In this document: positions 14,011-23,387 of the stretch, piece after piece
Numbering within the stretch: position 1 is the first letter of the stretch
Layout of the letters: each line of letters opens with the position of its first letter
Assembly (NCBI GenBank): GCA_964424545.1
Contig: CAYRJN010000031.1
Span: 1-25,213, forward strand
Origin: JAUVIB01 sp964424545
GTDB taxonomy: Bacteria; Calditrichota; Calditrichia; Calditrichales; Calditrichaceae
DNA length: 25,213 bases
Reading direction: 5' to 3'
Notes under the pieces: model-generated
Database searches by the model: none
Told to the model about the DNA's origin: nothing
Seen by the model: the letters and a program-made list of their open reading frames with translations, nothing else
Program-made: the position numbers and the translations under genes

Positions 14011-15484
14011 CGGATTTTTTATATTATTATCTTTTGCTCTAATTACGAATATTGCTCATGGTAAGACTTATAAAACGATTCTTTCCTATATAAAACAACA
14101 GCAAAACAGCGGTGCGTTATGGAGAGCAAGCTGGGCGGTCTATGCCGAATATACCGATAACGGTAAGACAATTATTAACTGGAACGGCAGTAAAAATCTG
14201 ATTCCCGCTTCGGGCATGAAATTGTTTACCACAGCGGCCGCTTTGAAAATCCTTGGCGAAAAAACCGATTTTGCGACGAAAATATATTATGACGGGACGA
14301 TTAATGACGCCGGTTTACTTGACGGTAGCCTTTATATTGTCGGAGGGGGCGATCCCTCTCTTGCCTCTACATTGATGAAAAACGCGGCGCCGTTGGACAG
14401 CGTAATGCAGCAAATAACGCAGAAAATTCGTAATGCGGGCATCGCTAATATAAAGGGTGGCGTTTATGCCGACGACTTATTATTTGACGGCAATCCGCTG
14501 CCGGATAATTGGGTGTGGAGCGATATAGGAAATTATTACGGAGCGCGGACTTCGGCGCTTTCCGTGCATGATAATCTTTATTTTCTGCGTTTAAAACCCG
14601 GGCGCAGAGTGGGCGCTGAGGTAACCGTTGTTAACATAGAGCCTAAAATACAAGGATTGACGTTTATTAATCGTTTGAAGACGGGCAGCAGAGGAAGCGG
14701 CGATCATGCCTATATTTATTGCGCGCCGGGGCAATATAAAGCGCGTCTCGAAGGCACCGTTCCGTTAGGATCGGCGCAGTTTACCATTAAAGGCGCTATG
14801 CCCGATCCGGCGCTCTTTTTTGTACGCTGTTTAAAATATCATTTAGAAGGGGAGGGAATAAAGGTTGGTAAAAAAGCGAAAAAAATAGACAAAATAAGAA
14901 AATATAATCGGAATAAGTTTATCGGACGACTCAACTCACCGCCTCTTTCCGAAATCGTTTATTGGATTAACAAACGCAGCATCAATCTGTTTGCCGAACA
15001 GCTTTTAAAAATGATTGCCGTGAAAATAAGCGGCGTTGGCAATATTAAAAACGGCGTGCAGGCGGTAGAGGAGTTTTTAGAAGACATAGGGATCAGTATC
15101 GACGGTTTTCAAATGGACGACGGCAGCGGACTTTCGCGCACCAATACGACTAACGCTAAAATGGTAGCGGATTTGCTGAGGAAAATGACTATTCAGCCCT
15201 TTTTCGGCGCTTATTACAACTCTTTTAGCGTTGCGGGTAACGCTATGGACGACGGCGTGTATAAAAATTTCGGTACAGGAACAATCTTGCAAAATAATGC
15301 GCGTCTTAAAAGCGGCACATTATATCGCATCCGTAGCCATTCCGGTTATTTACGCGACCGCGACGGGCGTTTAATCGCTTTTTCCATGATTGCCAATAAT
15401 TATGACGGCTCCATAAGTAAAATAGACGCTATTCATAAAAAAATAATGCTGATGTTGGCCGGTCTTAAAATGGAAAAAATATAA
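13988..15484 (+). CDS. dacB: D-alanyl-D-alanine carboxypeptidase/endopeptidase, PBP4 family (peptidase S13)
   Basis: A periplasmic enzyme that trims D-Ala and cuts peptide cross-links in peptidoglycan. All three penicillin-binding motifs are present in 498 residues: SxxK at S75-G-M-K78 (PASGMKLFTTAAAL), SxN at S331-I-N333 (NKRSINLFAEQLLK) and KTG-type at K441-S-G443, with the family stretch DDGSGLSR at about 377-384. A signal peptide spans about 1-25 (FFILLSFALITNIAHG). The start is the TTG at 13988: GAGGA (13974-13978) sits 9 bases upstream, no ATG occurs before the SxxK motif, and the signal peptide follows directly. It overlaps the lysine dehydrogenase-like gene by 23 bases and is convergent with the TPR gene, 42 bases away, with no clear terminator between. 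Confidence 0.92.
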   Translation: MKSRRIHSGFFILLSFALITNIAHGKTYKTILSYIKQQQNSGALWRASWAVYAEYTDNGKTIINWNGSKNLIPASGMKLFTTAAALKILGEKTDFATKIYYDGTINDAGLLDGSLYIVGGGDPSLASTLMKNAAPLDSVMQQITQKIRNAGIANIKGGVYADDLLFDGNPLPDNWVWSDIGNYYGARTSALSVHDNLYFLRLKPGRRVGAEVTVVNIEPKIQGLTFINRLKTGSRGSGDHAYIYCAPGQYKARLEGTVPLGSAQFTIKGAMPDPALFFVRCLKYHLEGEGIKVGKKAKKIDKIRKYNRNKFIGRLNSPPLSEIVYWINKRSINLFAEQLLKMIAVKISGVGNIKNGVQAVEEFLEDIGISIDGFQMDDGSGLSRTNTTNAKMVADLLRKMTIQPFFGAYYNSFSVAGNAMDDGVYKNFGTGTILQNNARLKSGTLYRIRSHSGYLRDRDGRLIAFSMIANNYDGSISKIDAIHKKIMLMLAGLKMEKI

Positions 15485-15526
15485 CGGGGATAAATCATAG
15501 ACGCAGCGATCGTCAAAAAATATTTT

Positions 15527-16567
15527 TCATCTTTCGCATTGTTCTAAAAGTTCTATCGCTTTATCATAATCTTTGCGGCCGTTATCGGTTAGTTTATCTC
15601 TGATAAAATCGTTGGAAATAATTTCACACTGTCGGCGACAGGAAGCGATGTCGTTCATGCGCGCGAAAATTTCAGCCATACGTAAACGGCAGGTAACTTT
15701 ATGCGACGGATTGGCCTGTGGATCCTTGTCAATCATTTTAAGCAGATGGCGGTACGTTTCTATAGCATTTTGATTATCATGCATTTTGTAAAGCGTATGA
15801 GCGTAGGCCCACTGCATAAACTGACTGTGCGGGTATTTCTTTACCGCCTGTAGGGCATATTGTTTAGCTCTATAAAAATCACCGTAATCCAATAAAATAT
15901 AGATCAATTGATGCATACCCATATATCTACTGCGCGCATCGTGATCGGTGGCTCTGCGGATTAGACGAATGCCCTCGGCGCGTTCATCCTTTAGGAAAGG
16001 CAGCCATAAGACGGCCTTCAGTTTGGTGGATTTCCAGTATTTATAAACGCCGATGCCGAGATAGGCGTCGTAAAACAGACTGTCGTAACTTACGGCTTGT
16101 TCCAGATAGTCGATGGCCTCCACACCGTTATTAAAAGCGGCCATCCATTTTCCAACCTGTCCCTGATAGAAGGCGAGATAACCCACGGCGCTGCCTTTAT
16201 AAAATAGAATGCGTGCAGTTCCCGAAGAATCCGTTATCTTGTTTTTGAGCAAGCGGTCGGCTTTTTTTATTACGGAGTCGATAACGATGAGAAAGAGGGA
16301 ATCGTTGTGAAAATCTTCGTAGTGGGTCATTTTGGAATTAAGCAGGGACGCGTAATAAAAATAAGTTTCCAATCCTCCATGTCCGTTTTCGATGCGTTTT
16401 TGCAACAGGTCTTCCGCCTCTTTAAATTTTCCGTTTATGGTTAAGTCGATGCTTTGTTGAATCCAATCTTCGCTAAGGCTGTCGCTTTGGCCAAAAGATA
16501 ACTTGCCGGCCAATGCAATAAATAGTGAAAGAAAGAGAATGGGAGATATGAGATATTTAAGAGACAT
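15527..16567 (-). CDS. Exported tetratricopeptide-repeat (TPR) protein
   Basis: This protein of about 346 residues is probably periplasmic or outer-membrane associated. The N-terminal signal peptide (ISPILFLSLFIALAGKLSFG-Q) has no lipobox Cys. The rest is helical with TPR-like units: NGKFKEAEDLLQKRI, AIDYLEQAVSYDSLFYDAYLGIGVYKYW, DFYRAKQYALQAVKKYPHSQFMQWAYAHTLYK and QNAIETYRHLLK. ATG 16567 is used; an in-frame TTG at 16576 is an alternative, and neither has a convincing ribosome binding site. It is the last gene of the long minus-strand operon, 51 bases after pgeF. TPR proteins are scaffolds, so the partner is unknown; the cell-wall neighbours suggest an envelope role. Confidence 0.8.
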   Translation of the reverse strand: MSLKYLISPILFLSLFIALAGKLSFGQSDSLSEDWIQQSIDLTINGKFKEAEDLLQKRIENGHGGLETYFYYASLLNSKMTHYEDFHNDSLFLIVIDSVIKKADRLLKNKITDSSGTARILFYKGSAVGYLAFYQGQVGKWMAAFNNGVEAIDYLEQAVSYDSLFYDAYLGIGVYKYWKSTKLKAVLWLPFLKDERAEGIRLIRRATDHDARSRYMGMHQLIYILLDYGDFYRAKQYALQAVKKYPHSQFMQWAYAHTLYKMHDNQNAIETYRHLLKMIDKDPQANPSHKVTCRLRMAEIFARMNDIASCRRQCEIISNDFIRDKLTDNGRKDYDKAIELLEQCER

Positions 16568-16618
16568 ATTTTTCAACGGCCTAATTCCAAATAATAGATA
16601 ATCGTTTCCATTGTTATT

Positions 16619-17353
16619 TTATCTGTCACACATACCGATCACGCTCATCATCCGCCCGCTGTTTTCACCGTCGCGGCGGTAGGAATAATATAAATCACTG
16701 CGGCAATGGGTGCAACTCGTATCGGTTGCGATATTTTCCCGAATTACTCCGGCCGCTATAATCTGGTCATAAATTGCGTCTTGAATGTCTAATTTAAAAT
16801 GTGTGTTTCCATCGGGGATTAAATATTTTCGATTAAAATGGGCGGCGGTTTTTTCATCCACCTGATAACAGGATTGTTGCACGCCCGGTCCGATAGCGGC
16901 GCGTATATGTAATGGGTTTGCGGCCATCTGTTTAATGGTCTTTTTAACGATATTTTTTGCCGTTCCCCGCCATCCGGAGTGCACAATGGCGACAATTTCG
17001 TTCAAATTATCATATAAAAAGATCGGAAAACAATCAGCTGTTTGAATAGTGAGAAATAGGTTCTTTTCGCGGGTTATCAAAGCGTCGCATTTTTCAACGA
17101 TTCCGGGACGATCGACCGTGACGACGACATCGGAATGCACTTGCTGCGGAAAGACGCAGCGGCTTATATCAATATTGAGAGCGTTAAAAAATATTGAACG
17201 GTTTTTATCTACGTCAGCCGGATTATCATTAGTATTTTTTCCGAGATTAAGGCTGTCGTAAGGCGTGGAACTAACGCCGCCAAGGCGTGTGGAATAGCCG
17301 TGGATTAATCCATTGGGGGAAAATAACCGGAATTTTTTAATTAAAAACGACAT
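16619..17353 (-). CDS. pgeF: Peptidoglycan editing factor PgeF / YfiH-family multicopper-oxidase-like enzyme
   Basis: A member of the YfiH/LACC1 family (Pfam Cu-oxidase_4). E. coli YfiH prevents L-Ser being built into peptidoglycan stems; homologues also show purine nucleoside phosphorylase or adenosine deaminase activity. The 244-residue length is normal. The metal-site residues are all present: H73 in FPQQVHSD, C108 in QTADCFPIFL and H125 in IVHSGWRGT, followed by the family motif GPGVQQSCYQV. Cytoplasmic; no signal peptide. The ATG at 17353 lies 12 bases after the stop of the preceding gene and has no strong ribosome binding site. Its place beside an LpoA-like protein and downstream of glmS supports the cell-wall reading. 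Confidence 0.93.
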   Translation of the reverse strand: MSFLIKKFRLFSPNGLIHGYSTRLGGVSSTPYDSLNLGKNTNDNPADVDKNRSIFFNALNIDISRCVFPQQVHSDVVVTVDRPGIVEKCDALITREKNLFLTIQTADCFPIFLYDNLNEIVAIVHSGWRGTAKNIVKKTIKQMAANPLHIRAAIGPGVQQSCYQVDEKTAAHFNRKYLIPDGNTHFKLDIQDAIYDQIIAAGVIRENIATDTSCTHCRSDLYYSYRRDGENSGRMMSVIGMCDR

Positions 17354-17365
17354 CGATCGTATGCT

Positions 17366-19225
17366 TTAATTCAGCGGCACTAATTGGCCGTAAAGGTATT
17401 TCAAAATTCTTACGGAAGCGTTATAACGCTTATTGCCTACATCAAAAGAACGGTAAATCCCCTTATAAGCAGGTAACCTTTGGAAATTAGCCATAAAACT
17501 TTCGCGCGTTACAAAATGACCGTCATCATACATATGCAGAATAAAATTCATATTATCATAACCCAGCAGTTCATAGCGATTAGGCGTATCCTTCATTTCA
17601 ATACGGTAACTATTGCGAAATTGCTTATAATTCCAACTTTCCTTATTAAGATAGGCGGGCGCGCTGAATACGATTCCGTTTATATAATTTTTATTGCGCT
17701 TTAATTCTTTCAGGTTGTACCAGTCGCTGTTTCCCAGTATCTGGCATTGAAAATTATAATAGGCAAATTGTGGCGCGATCATATTGATATCATCCTGATA
17801 GATCGGCATATAAAATGCCTTAAAAGCGGTAACGGGGATATCGGCCGAATCGATCTTAGTATTACTCTCTTTATATTCCAAGTATTTTTCTTCCTGATAT
17901 AGTTTATATAACGAATCGATTTCAAATGAGGCTAGCGTAGAATCGACGCTGATTACCGAATCGCTGAAAGAAAGTTTTAATCCCAAACGTTTGATTTTTT
18001 TAAATTGTTGCGTAAAATCTTTTGTGCCGGGCGAATACCACTCCTGTAGCGCAAGAATGGCGCCCGATTCATTCAAACGGTTTGTAAAAGCCTGCGTTAA
18101 TTCTTTAAAATAGGGGTCGATCGGCGCCAGGGTAACAAAACGTTGATTATATAGCGAATCGGCCATAAAATCGGCGAGAGCTTCTCCGAGAATATTTACC
18201 GGCGTGGAAAGCTGCACCACATAATCCGAAATGTTGGTCAACGATTTATCGGAAGCGGTGGGCGTTATCATTGTCAGTTTATTATAATCGATCGTAGCGG
18301 CGCAAGCAGCTACAATATCATTTTCCAACGGCCCGAAAACAGCGGATATGGAGTGATCTTTAGCGATTGTTTTAACATTTTCAAGGGCTTTAATTAACGC
18401 GCTTCCATAATCAAAAGGCACCAGTTCAATTTTTATATTACTGTGTTTATTATACATTTTAACGGCAAATTCGGCGCCGTTGTATATGGCCGTTCCGATA
18501 TCGAAATTTTCCCCGCTTAATGGCAATAGAGCGGCAATACGCACTACCTGCTCGCCGCCCGTATCAAGGTTTTGCAGTAAAATCCGAGCTTGTTCGTAAT
18601 AGGCATCGGTCTTGTTGAACTCGTTAAAAAATTGATCTAAGGTTGTCTTGGCGTGATAAACATCATTCTCTTTTAAAAATTTCTTTGTTTCGGCCAGCAG
18701 TATAATCTGCCGTTCGAGCGACGTTTTGATTTCTCGTTTTAAAAAATCGATATCGCGGTGGTCCATTTTGTAGGTAATCGTGCCCTCGGCCAGCAAGAAT
18801 GTATGAGATGTAAATTTTTCATTATCGCTTTTTTCAGCCGCTTTAAACCAAGCGGCGGCTGCGCCGGCATAATCGCCAATACGATAATAATTATTTCCCA
18901 TAACATAGTAAATATCGTCGACATACGTGCTCTTGGGAAATTTACGTAGAAAAGTGTCGCATTGCTGTAAAGATTCTTTATATTTACCCTGTTTATAAAG
19001 CGTTTTGGCCAACATTAAGTAATTAGCCGTGATCAGTTTATTGTTGGGCAGTCGTGAAATCACCAAACTAAAATTTCTAACGGCGTCGTCATAATTATGC
19101 GATTTATATTGTTCAACGCCTTTTTGAAAAATTCTCCATTCGCGTTCCGAAGCTTTCTGCCCCCATAACAACGTCATTAACAATAGAGAAAAAACGATAG
19201 CGCTTAGCGGCCTGAATCTTTTCAT
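17366..19225 (-). CDS. LpoA-like protein: TPR domain plus periplasmic ligand-binding fold
   Basis: This exported protein of 619 residues has a signal peptide (AIVFSLLLMTLLWGQ) without a lipobox. Residues about 30-220 are helical TPR-type repeats (GVEQYKSHNYDDAVRNFSLV, AKTLYKQGKYKESLQQCDTFLRKFP, MGNNYYRIGDYAGAAAAWFKAA). From about 227 a type I periplasmic-binding fold of the Leu/Ile/Val-receptor kind follows (IAALLPLSGENFDIG, NGAEFAVKMYN, AVFGPLENDIVAACAATI, MITPTASDKSL). TPR followed by a LivJ-like domain is the architecture of LpoA, the outer-membrane activator of PBP1A; a solute sensor is the alternative. ATG 19225 is chosen for TGAGGA (19231-19236) 5 bases upstream; an ATG at 19237 overlaps the glmS stop as ATGA. 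It lies between glmS and pgeF, consistent with peptidoglycan control. Confidence 0.82.
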   Translation of the reverse strand: MKRFRPLSAIVFSLLLMTLLWGQKASEREWRIFQKGVEQYKSHNYDDAVRNFSLVISRLPNNKLITANYLMLAKTLYKQGKYKESLQQCDTFLRKFPKSTYVDDIYYVMGNNYYRIGDYAGAAAAWFKAAEKSDNEKFTSHTFLLAEGTITYKMDHRDIDFLKREIKTSLERQIILLAETKKFLKENDVYHAKTTLDQFFNEFNKTDAYYEQARILLQNLDTGGEQVVRIAALLPLSGENFDIGTAIYNGAEFAVKMYNKHSNIKIELVPFDYGSALIKALENVKTIAKDHSISAVFGPLENDIVAACAATIDYNKLTMITPTASDKSLTNISDYVVQLSTPVNILGEALADFMADSLYNQRFVTLAPIDPYFKELTQAFTNRLNESGAILALQEWYSPGTKDFTQQFKKIKRLGLKLSFSDSVISVDSTLASFEIDSLYKLYQEEKYLEYKESNTKIDSADIPVTAFKAFYMPIYQDDINMIAPQFAYYNFQCQILGNSDWYNLKELKRNKNYINGIVFSAPAYLNKESWNYKQFRNSYRIEMKDTPNRYELLGYDNMNFILHMYDDGHFVTRESFMANFQRLPAYKGIYRSFDVGNKRYNASVRILKYLYGQLVPLN

Positions 19226-19233
19226 CTGTATCC

Positions 19234-21060
19234 TCATTCAACGGTTACACTTTTTGCTAAATTTCTCGGCTGATCAACATCACAGCCGCGTAATACGGCA
19301 ATATGATAGGCCAAAAGTTGCAATGGAATTACCGACAGTAGCGGCGTTAAGGCGTTCAGTGTTTCGGGAATATAAATGACATGATCGGCATATTTTTTAA
19401 TTACCGTATCGCCTTCGCTGGCAATACAGATAACCCGTCCTTTGCGCGCTTTAACCTCTTCGATATTGCTTAAAATTTTATCATAAATAGTGTCTTTTAA
19501 AGCGATAAACACCACCGGCATATTTTTATCAATCAGGGCAATAGGGCCGTGTTTCATCTCCGCGGCAGGGTAACCCTCGGCATGGATATATGAAATTTCT
19601 TTTAGCTTTAGGGCTCCTTCGAGAGCGACCGGAAAATTAACGCCCCTTCCGAGATAAAGGAAATTTCGTTCGTTTATAAATTGGCGGGCCATTTCTTTGA
19701 TCAAATCATTTTGCGCCAGTATCGATTCTACTTTTTCAGGGATTTTCAGAAGCTCGTCAATCATCTGTTTGCCCTTAACCACGGACATGTCACGTCGACG
19801 GGCGATCATCAACGTAATTAGTATGAGAACCGTAACCTGCGACGTAAAGGCTTTGGTGCTGGCCACGCCGATTTCAGGTCCGGCATGTATATAAACGCCG
19901 GCTCTTGTTTCTCTCGGAATAGTGGAGCCCACCGTGTTAACGATACCGAGTACCGGCGCGCCTTTATGCTTACCCTCGCGCAAAGCAGCCAGCGTGTCCG
20001 CCGTTTCGCCCGATTGGGAAAGGGCAAAAATAAGTTCGTTTTTTCCGATAATGGGGTTGCGGTATCGAAATTCGGAAGCGTATTCCACCTCAACGGGAAT
20101 GCGGCAAAACTCTTCAATTAGATATTCGCCGATAAGCGCCGCATGCCACGAGGTTCCTGAAGCGAGAAAATGGATTTTTTTTGCATTAACAAGTTCTTCT
20201 TCCATATCGGCCAAACCACCGAGTTTAACTAAACCCTCTTCGTTGATCAAACGGCCGCGCATGGCGTCCATAATGGTTTTGGGCTGTTCGAAAATTTCTT
20301 TGAGCATATAATGAGGGAAACCGCCTTTTTCGATAGCCTCAACTTCAAAGCCTATCTCTTTAACCTCTTTTTCAACCAGCTCGTTATATATGGTTTTGGT
20401 GGTTATACCCTCTTTGGTCACAACAGCCATTTCATCGTCGTCAAGGTAGAAGACATTCTGCGTGAAGGGGGCAAGCGGAGTTACGTCCGACGCGATAAAA
20501 AATTCGCCCTCGCCGATGCCCACCACAATGGGACTGCCTTTACGGGCAATAAATATTTTACCCGGCGCATATTTTGTGATCACTGCCAGGCCGTAGGTTC
20601 CTTTTAATTCGGCGAGAGCAAGGCGGAAGGCGTCTTCAAAATCGCCCTCATACATTTCATCAATCAGATGGGCGATAACTTCCGTATCGGTATCGGTAAT
20701 AAATTTATGTCCTTTACTTTCCAGCGCTTTTTTTAAAGAAGAAAAATTTTCAATTATGCCGTTATGAATCAGGGCGAGATTTCCTTTACCGTCCGTGTGG
20801 GGATGAGCGTTCTTTTTATTCGGTTCGCCGTGGGTAGCCCAGCGCGTATGTCCGATCCCGACGGTGCCTGTGGGAATGTTTTTATTAACGACCGACGCCA
20901 GATTATGAATTTTTCCGGAGCGTTTTATAATTTCCAATCCTTCCATCGTCTGTACGGCAATACCAGCGGAATCATATCCGCGATACTCAAGCCGTTTTAA
21001 CCCTTCAAGGAGAATAGGAGCCGCTTTTTTATTCCCCAAATAGGCGACAATTCCACACAT
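19234..21060 (-). CDS. glmS: Glutamine-fructose-6-phosphate aminotransferase (isomerizing)
   Basis: Makes glucosamine 6-phosphate from fructose 6-phosphate and glutamine, the first step to UDP-GlcNAc. The 608-residue length is normal. The N-terminal MCGIVAYLG gives the catalytic Cys1 after Met removal, and the glutaminase domain continues with GHTRWATHG, HNGIIENF and DTEVIAHL. Two SIS domains follow: LASGTSWHAALIGEYL and FALSQSGETADTL with GVASTKAFTSQ in the first, and the second ending in DQPRNLAKSVTVE. An AAAGGAT site precedes ATG 21060, 15 bases after guaA. No glmS ribozyme fits in that short gap, so control must differ from that of Gram-positive bacteria. Confidence 0.98.
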   Translation of the reverse strand: MCGIVAYLGNKKAAPILLEGLKRLEYRGYDSAGIAVQTMEGLEIIKRSGKIHNLASVVNKNIPTGTVGIGHTRWATHGEPNKKNAHPHTDGKGNLALIHNGIIENFSSLKKALESKGHKFITDTDTEVIAHLIDEMYEGDFEDAFRLALAELKGTYGLAVITKYAPGKIFIARKGSPIVVGIGEGEFFIASDVTPLAPFTQNVFYLDDDEMAVVTKEGITTKTIYNELVEKEVKEIGFEVEAIEKGGFPHYMLKEIFEQPKTIMDAMRGRLINEEGLVKLGGLADMEEELVNAKKIHFLASGTSWHAALIGEYLIEEFCRIPVEVEYASEFRYRNPIIGKNELIFALSQSGETADTLAALREGKHKGAPVLGIVNTVGSTIPRETRAGVYIHAGPEIGVASTKAFTSQVTVLILITLMIARRRDMSVVKGKQMIDELLKIPEKVESILAQNDLIKEMARQFINERNFLYLGRGVNFPVALEGALKLKEISYIHAEGYPAAEMKHGPIALIDKNMPVVFIALKDTIYDKILSNIEEVKARKGRVICIASEGDTVIKKYADHVIYIPETLNALTPLLSVIPLQLLAYHIAVLRGCDVDQPRNLAKSVTVE

Positions 21061-21075
21061 AGTTTTATCCTTTAT

Positions 21076-22638
21076 TTATTCCCATTCGATGGTTGCCGGC
21101 GGTTTGGAACTGACATCGTAAACCACACGGTTTATGCCGCGCACTTCATTTATTATTCGATTAGAAACTTTCCCCAAAACATCGTGGGGCATCGGATACC
21201 AATCGGCCGTCATACCGTCGGCGCTGGTTACCGCCCGCAAAGCGATAACTTTTTCATAAGTGCGCTGATCGCCCATGACGCCTACGGTTTGCACAGGCAA
21301 TAATACGGCAAAAGCCTGCCAGATTTCGTCATAAATGCCGGCCTTTTTAATCTCCTCGATATAGACGGCGTCCGCTTTTTGCAAAAGCCTTACACGCTCT
21401 TCCGTAATTTCGCCCATAATGCGCACGGCAAGACCGGGACCGGGAAAAGGATGACGCCCCAGAATAAACTCCGGAATGTTCAATTTACGACCCACTTCGC
21501 GCACTTCATCTTTAAACAATTCCCGTAGCGGTTCGATGAGTTTGAATTTAAGTTTGTCCGGTAAGCCTCCCACATTATGATGCGATTTTATGGTGGCGGA
21601 AGGGCCTTTAAATGAAACGCTTTCGATAACGTCGGGATAGAGCGTGCCTTGAGCGAGATAATCAAAGGCGCCTAGCTTTTTGGCCTCTTCTTCAAATACT
21701 TTAATGAATGTATTGCCGATCTTTTTTCGTTTGATTTCCGGATCCGTAACGCCGTTAAGTTCATCATAAAATCGGCTGCTGGCGTCGACTACGGAAAGAT
21801 TTATATTAAAATTATCGCGAAAAGTTTTCTCCACTTCTTCGGCTTCATTATACCGCAGCAGACCGTTATTAATGAAAATACAATGAAGATTATCGCCGAT
21901 AGCGCGGTGAAGCAGAATCGCTACAACGCTGGAATCGACTCCGCCGCTTAAACCGAGCAGGACGCGTTTGCCCTCCGTTTCTTCGCGTACTTTGGCAATG
22001 GTATCGTCTATAAAGGATTCCGCCGACCAATCTCCCCTGCAGCGGCAAATTTCGTATAAAAAGTTACGCAATATATCTTTGCCCTTTTCGGAATGCAAGA
22101 CTTCGGGATGGAACTGTAAACCGAAATAGCGATCGTTTTCAGAATGAATGGCGGCATAAGGCGAGTTATCCGTCTGCGCGATGGGTTCAAAAGACGGCGG
22201 CAGCTCGGTTATTTTATCGCCATGGCTCATCCAAACGCGGCTATTGTCGGAGATATCTTTAAAAAGCTTGCTGTCGTTAATGATTTTTAATTTGGCCAGA
22301 CCGTATTCCCGTTTATCGGACGGAGCGACTTTACCGCCGAAAAGATAGGTGATAAGCTGTAAGCCGTAACAGATGCCCAACACGGGCACGTTCAATTCAA
22401 AAATCTCTTTGCCGATATGCGGTGCGCCGTCTTCATAAACCGAAGCCGGACCTCCCGATAGAATAATACCGATGGGTTTTTTGTCTCGGATTTCTTCAAA
22501 ACCGGCGTTGTAGGGTAATATTTCGGAAAAAACGCCAAGCTCGCGCACGCGGCGCGTAATCAACTGCGTATATTGCGAACCGAAATCGAGAATAATAATG
22601 GTTTCGTGCTGTTTTTCTTTCATGGTTTCAACTGCCAT
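21076..22638 (-). CDS. guaA: GMP synthase (glutamine-hydrolysing)
   Basis: Converts XMP to GMP using ATP and glutamine. All parts are present in 520 residues: class I glutaminase with nucleophile C90 (VLGICYGLQ) and H177/E179 (LQFHPEV), the ATP-pyrophosphatase P-loop SGGVDSS (231-237), and the C-terminal dimer domain with GRHPFPGPGLAVRIMGE and the ending KPPATIEWE. ATG 22638 is supported by AAAGGA with 9-base spacing. It overlaps the 3' end of surE by 19 bases; an ATG at 22623 overlapping the surE stop as ATGA is an alternative that would remove five residues. No guaB is in the window. Confidence 0.98.
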   Translation of the reverse strand: MAVETMKEKQHETIIILDFGSQYTQLITRRVRELGVFSEILPYNAGFEEIRDKKPIGIILSGGPASVYEDGAPHIGKEIFELNVPVLGICYGLQLITYLFGGKVAPSDKREYGLAKLKIINDSKLFKDISDNSRVWMSHGDKITELPPSFEPIAQTDNSPYAAIHSENDRYFGLQFHPEVLHSEKGKDILRNFLYEICRCRGDWSAESFIDDTIAKVREETEGKRVLLGLSGGVDSSVVAILLHRAIGDNLHCIFINNGLLRYNEAEEVEKTFRDNFNINLSVVDASSRFYDELNGVTDPEIKRKKIGNTFIKVFEEEAKKLGAFDYLAQGTLYPDVIESVSFKGPSATIKSHHNVGGLPDKLKFKLIEPLRELFKDEVREVGRKLNIPEFILGRHPFPGPGLAVRIMGEITEERVRLLQKADAVYIEEIKKAGIYDEIWQAFAVLLPVQTVGVMGDQRTYEKVIALRAVTSADGMTADWYPMPHDVLGKVSNRIINEVRGINRVVYDVSSKPPATIEWE

Positions 22639-23387
22639 GTACTCAATTCCTTTAAAAAATCATAATGGGTTAAATCATAATGAATCGGTGTAACGGATAC
22701 CTTGTTGTTCATCACAACTACGTCGTCAATATCATCATCAAAATCAAGAATCATGCGTTTCCCGGTCAACCAGTAATAGGTGCGATTATTGGGATCAACG
22801 CGTTTGTCGAAGGCTTCTTCATATTTACCTTTACCCTGACGGGTTGCCACGGCCTCCGTGATTTTTTCTTCCGGCAGGGGCGGTACATTAACGTTTAGCA
22901 GCACGCCTTCGGGCAGTCCCTTTTGTAAAACCTGCAGACTGATATGTCTGGCAATTTTGCCCGCGTAAGAAAAATCTTTATGGTTATATGATGTTAGGGA
23001 AACGGCAATAGCGGGAATATCCATAATTATGCTTTCCGCCGCGGCTGAAACCGTACCCGAATAGATGATATTAATGGCTGTATTTGATCCTTGGTTAATT
23101 CCGCTGACGACAATATCGGGCTTGCGTTCCATTAAACAGCGAATACCGAGCTTAACGCAATCGGCCGGCGTGCCGTTAACGCCGTATCCGAAAAAGGCTC
23201 CTTCGCGCTCCACTTCTACAACGCGCAGGGGATCGGAGATAGTGATTGCGTGCCCCACTGCGCTTTTTTCGCTGATGGGCGCTACGACCGTTACCTCGCC
23301 GATTTCCGTAAGGTCTTTTTTTAGCTGGGCTATTCCGGATGCAAAAATGCCGTCGTCATTGGTTACCAGTATGGATGTTTTTTTCAT
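22620..23387 (-). CDS. surE: 5'/3'-nucleotidase SurE
   Basis: A metal-dependent phosphatase that removes phosphate from nucleoside 5'- and 3'-monophosphates. The 255-residue length fits. The active-site residues are visible: D11/D12 in LVTNDDGIFASG, S42 in SEKSAVGHAIT and N98 in SGINQGSNT, with the conserved VNGTPADCVKLG between. The start ATG overlaps the accD stop as ATGA (23384-23387) with no ribosome binding site of its own, so it relies on translational coupling. The 3' end overlaps guaA; co-expression with GMP synthase is a natural purine-nucleotide pairing. Confidence 0.97.
   Translation of the reverse strand: MKKTSILVTNDDGIFASGIAQLKKDLTEIGEVTVVAPISEKSAVGHAITISDPLRVVEVEREGAFFGYGVNGTPADCVKLGIRCLMERKPDIVVSGINQGSNTAINIIYSGTVSAAAESIIMDIPAIAVSLTSYNHKDFSYAGKIARHISLQVLQKGLPEGVLLNVNVPPLPEEKITEAVATRQGKGKYEEAFDKRVDPNNRTYYWLTGKRMILDFDDDIDDVVVMNNKVSVTPIHYDLTHYDFLKELSTWQLKP

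Noticed and set aside
21061..21075. glmS ribozyme/riboswitch upstream of glmS
   Set aside because: The gap to guaA is only 15 bases and holds just the ribosome binding site; the ribozyme needs well over 100 bases.
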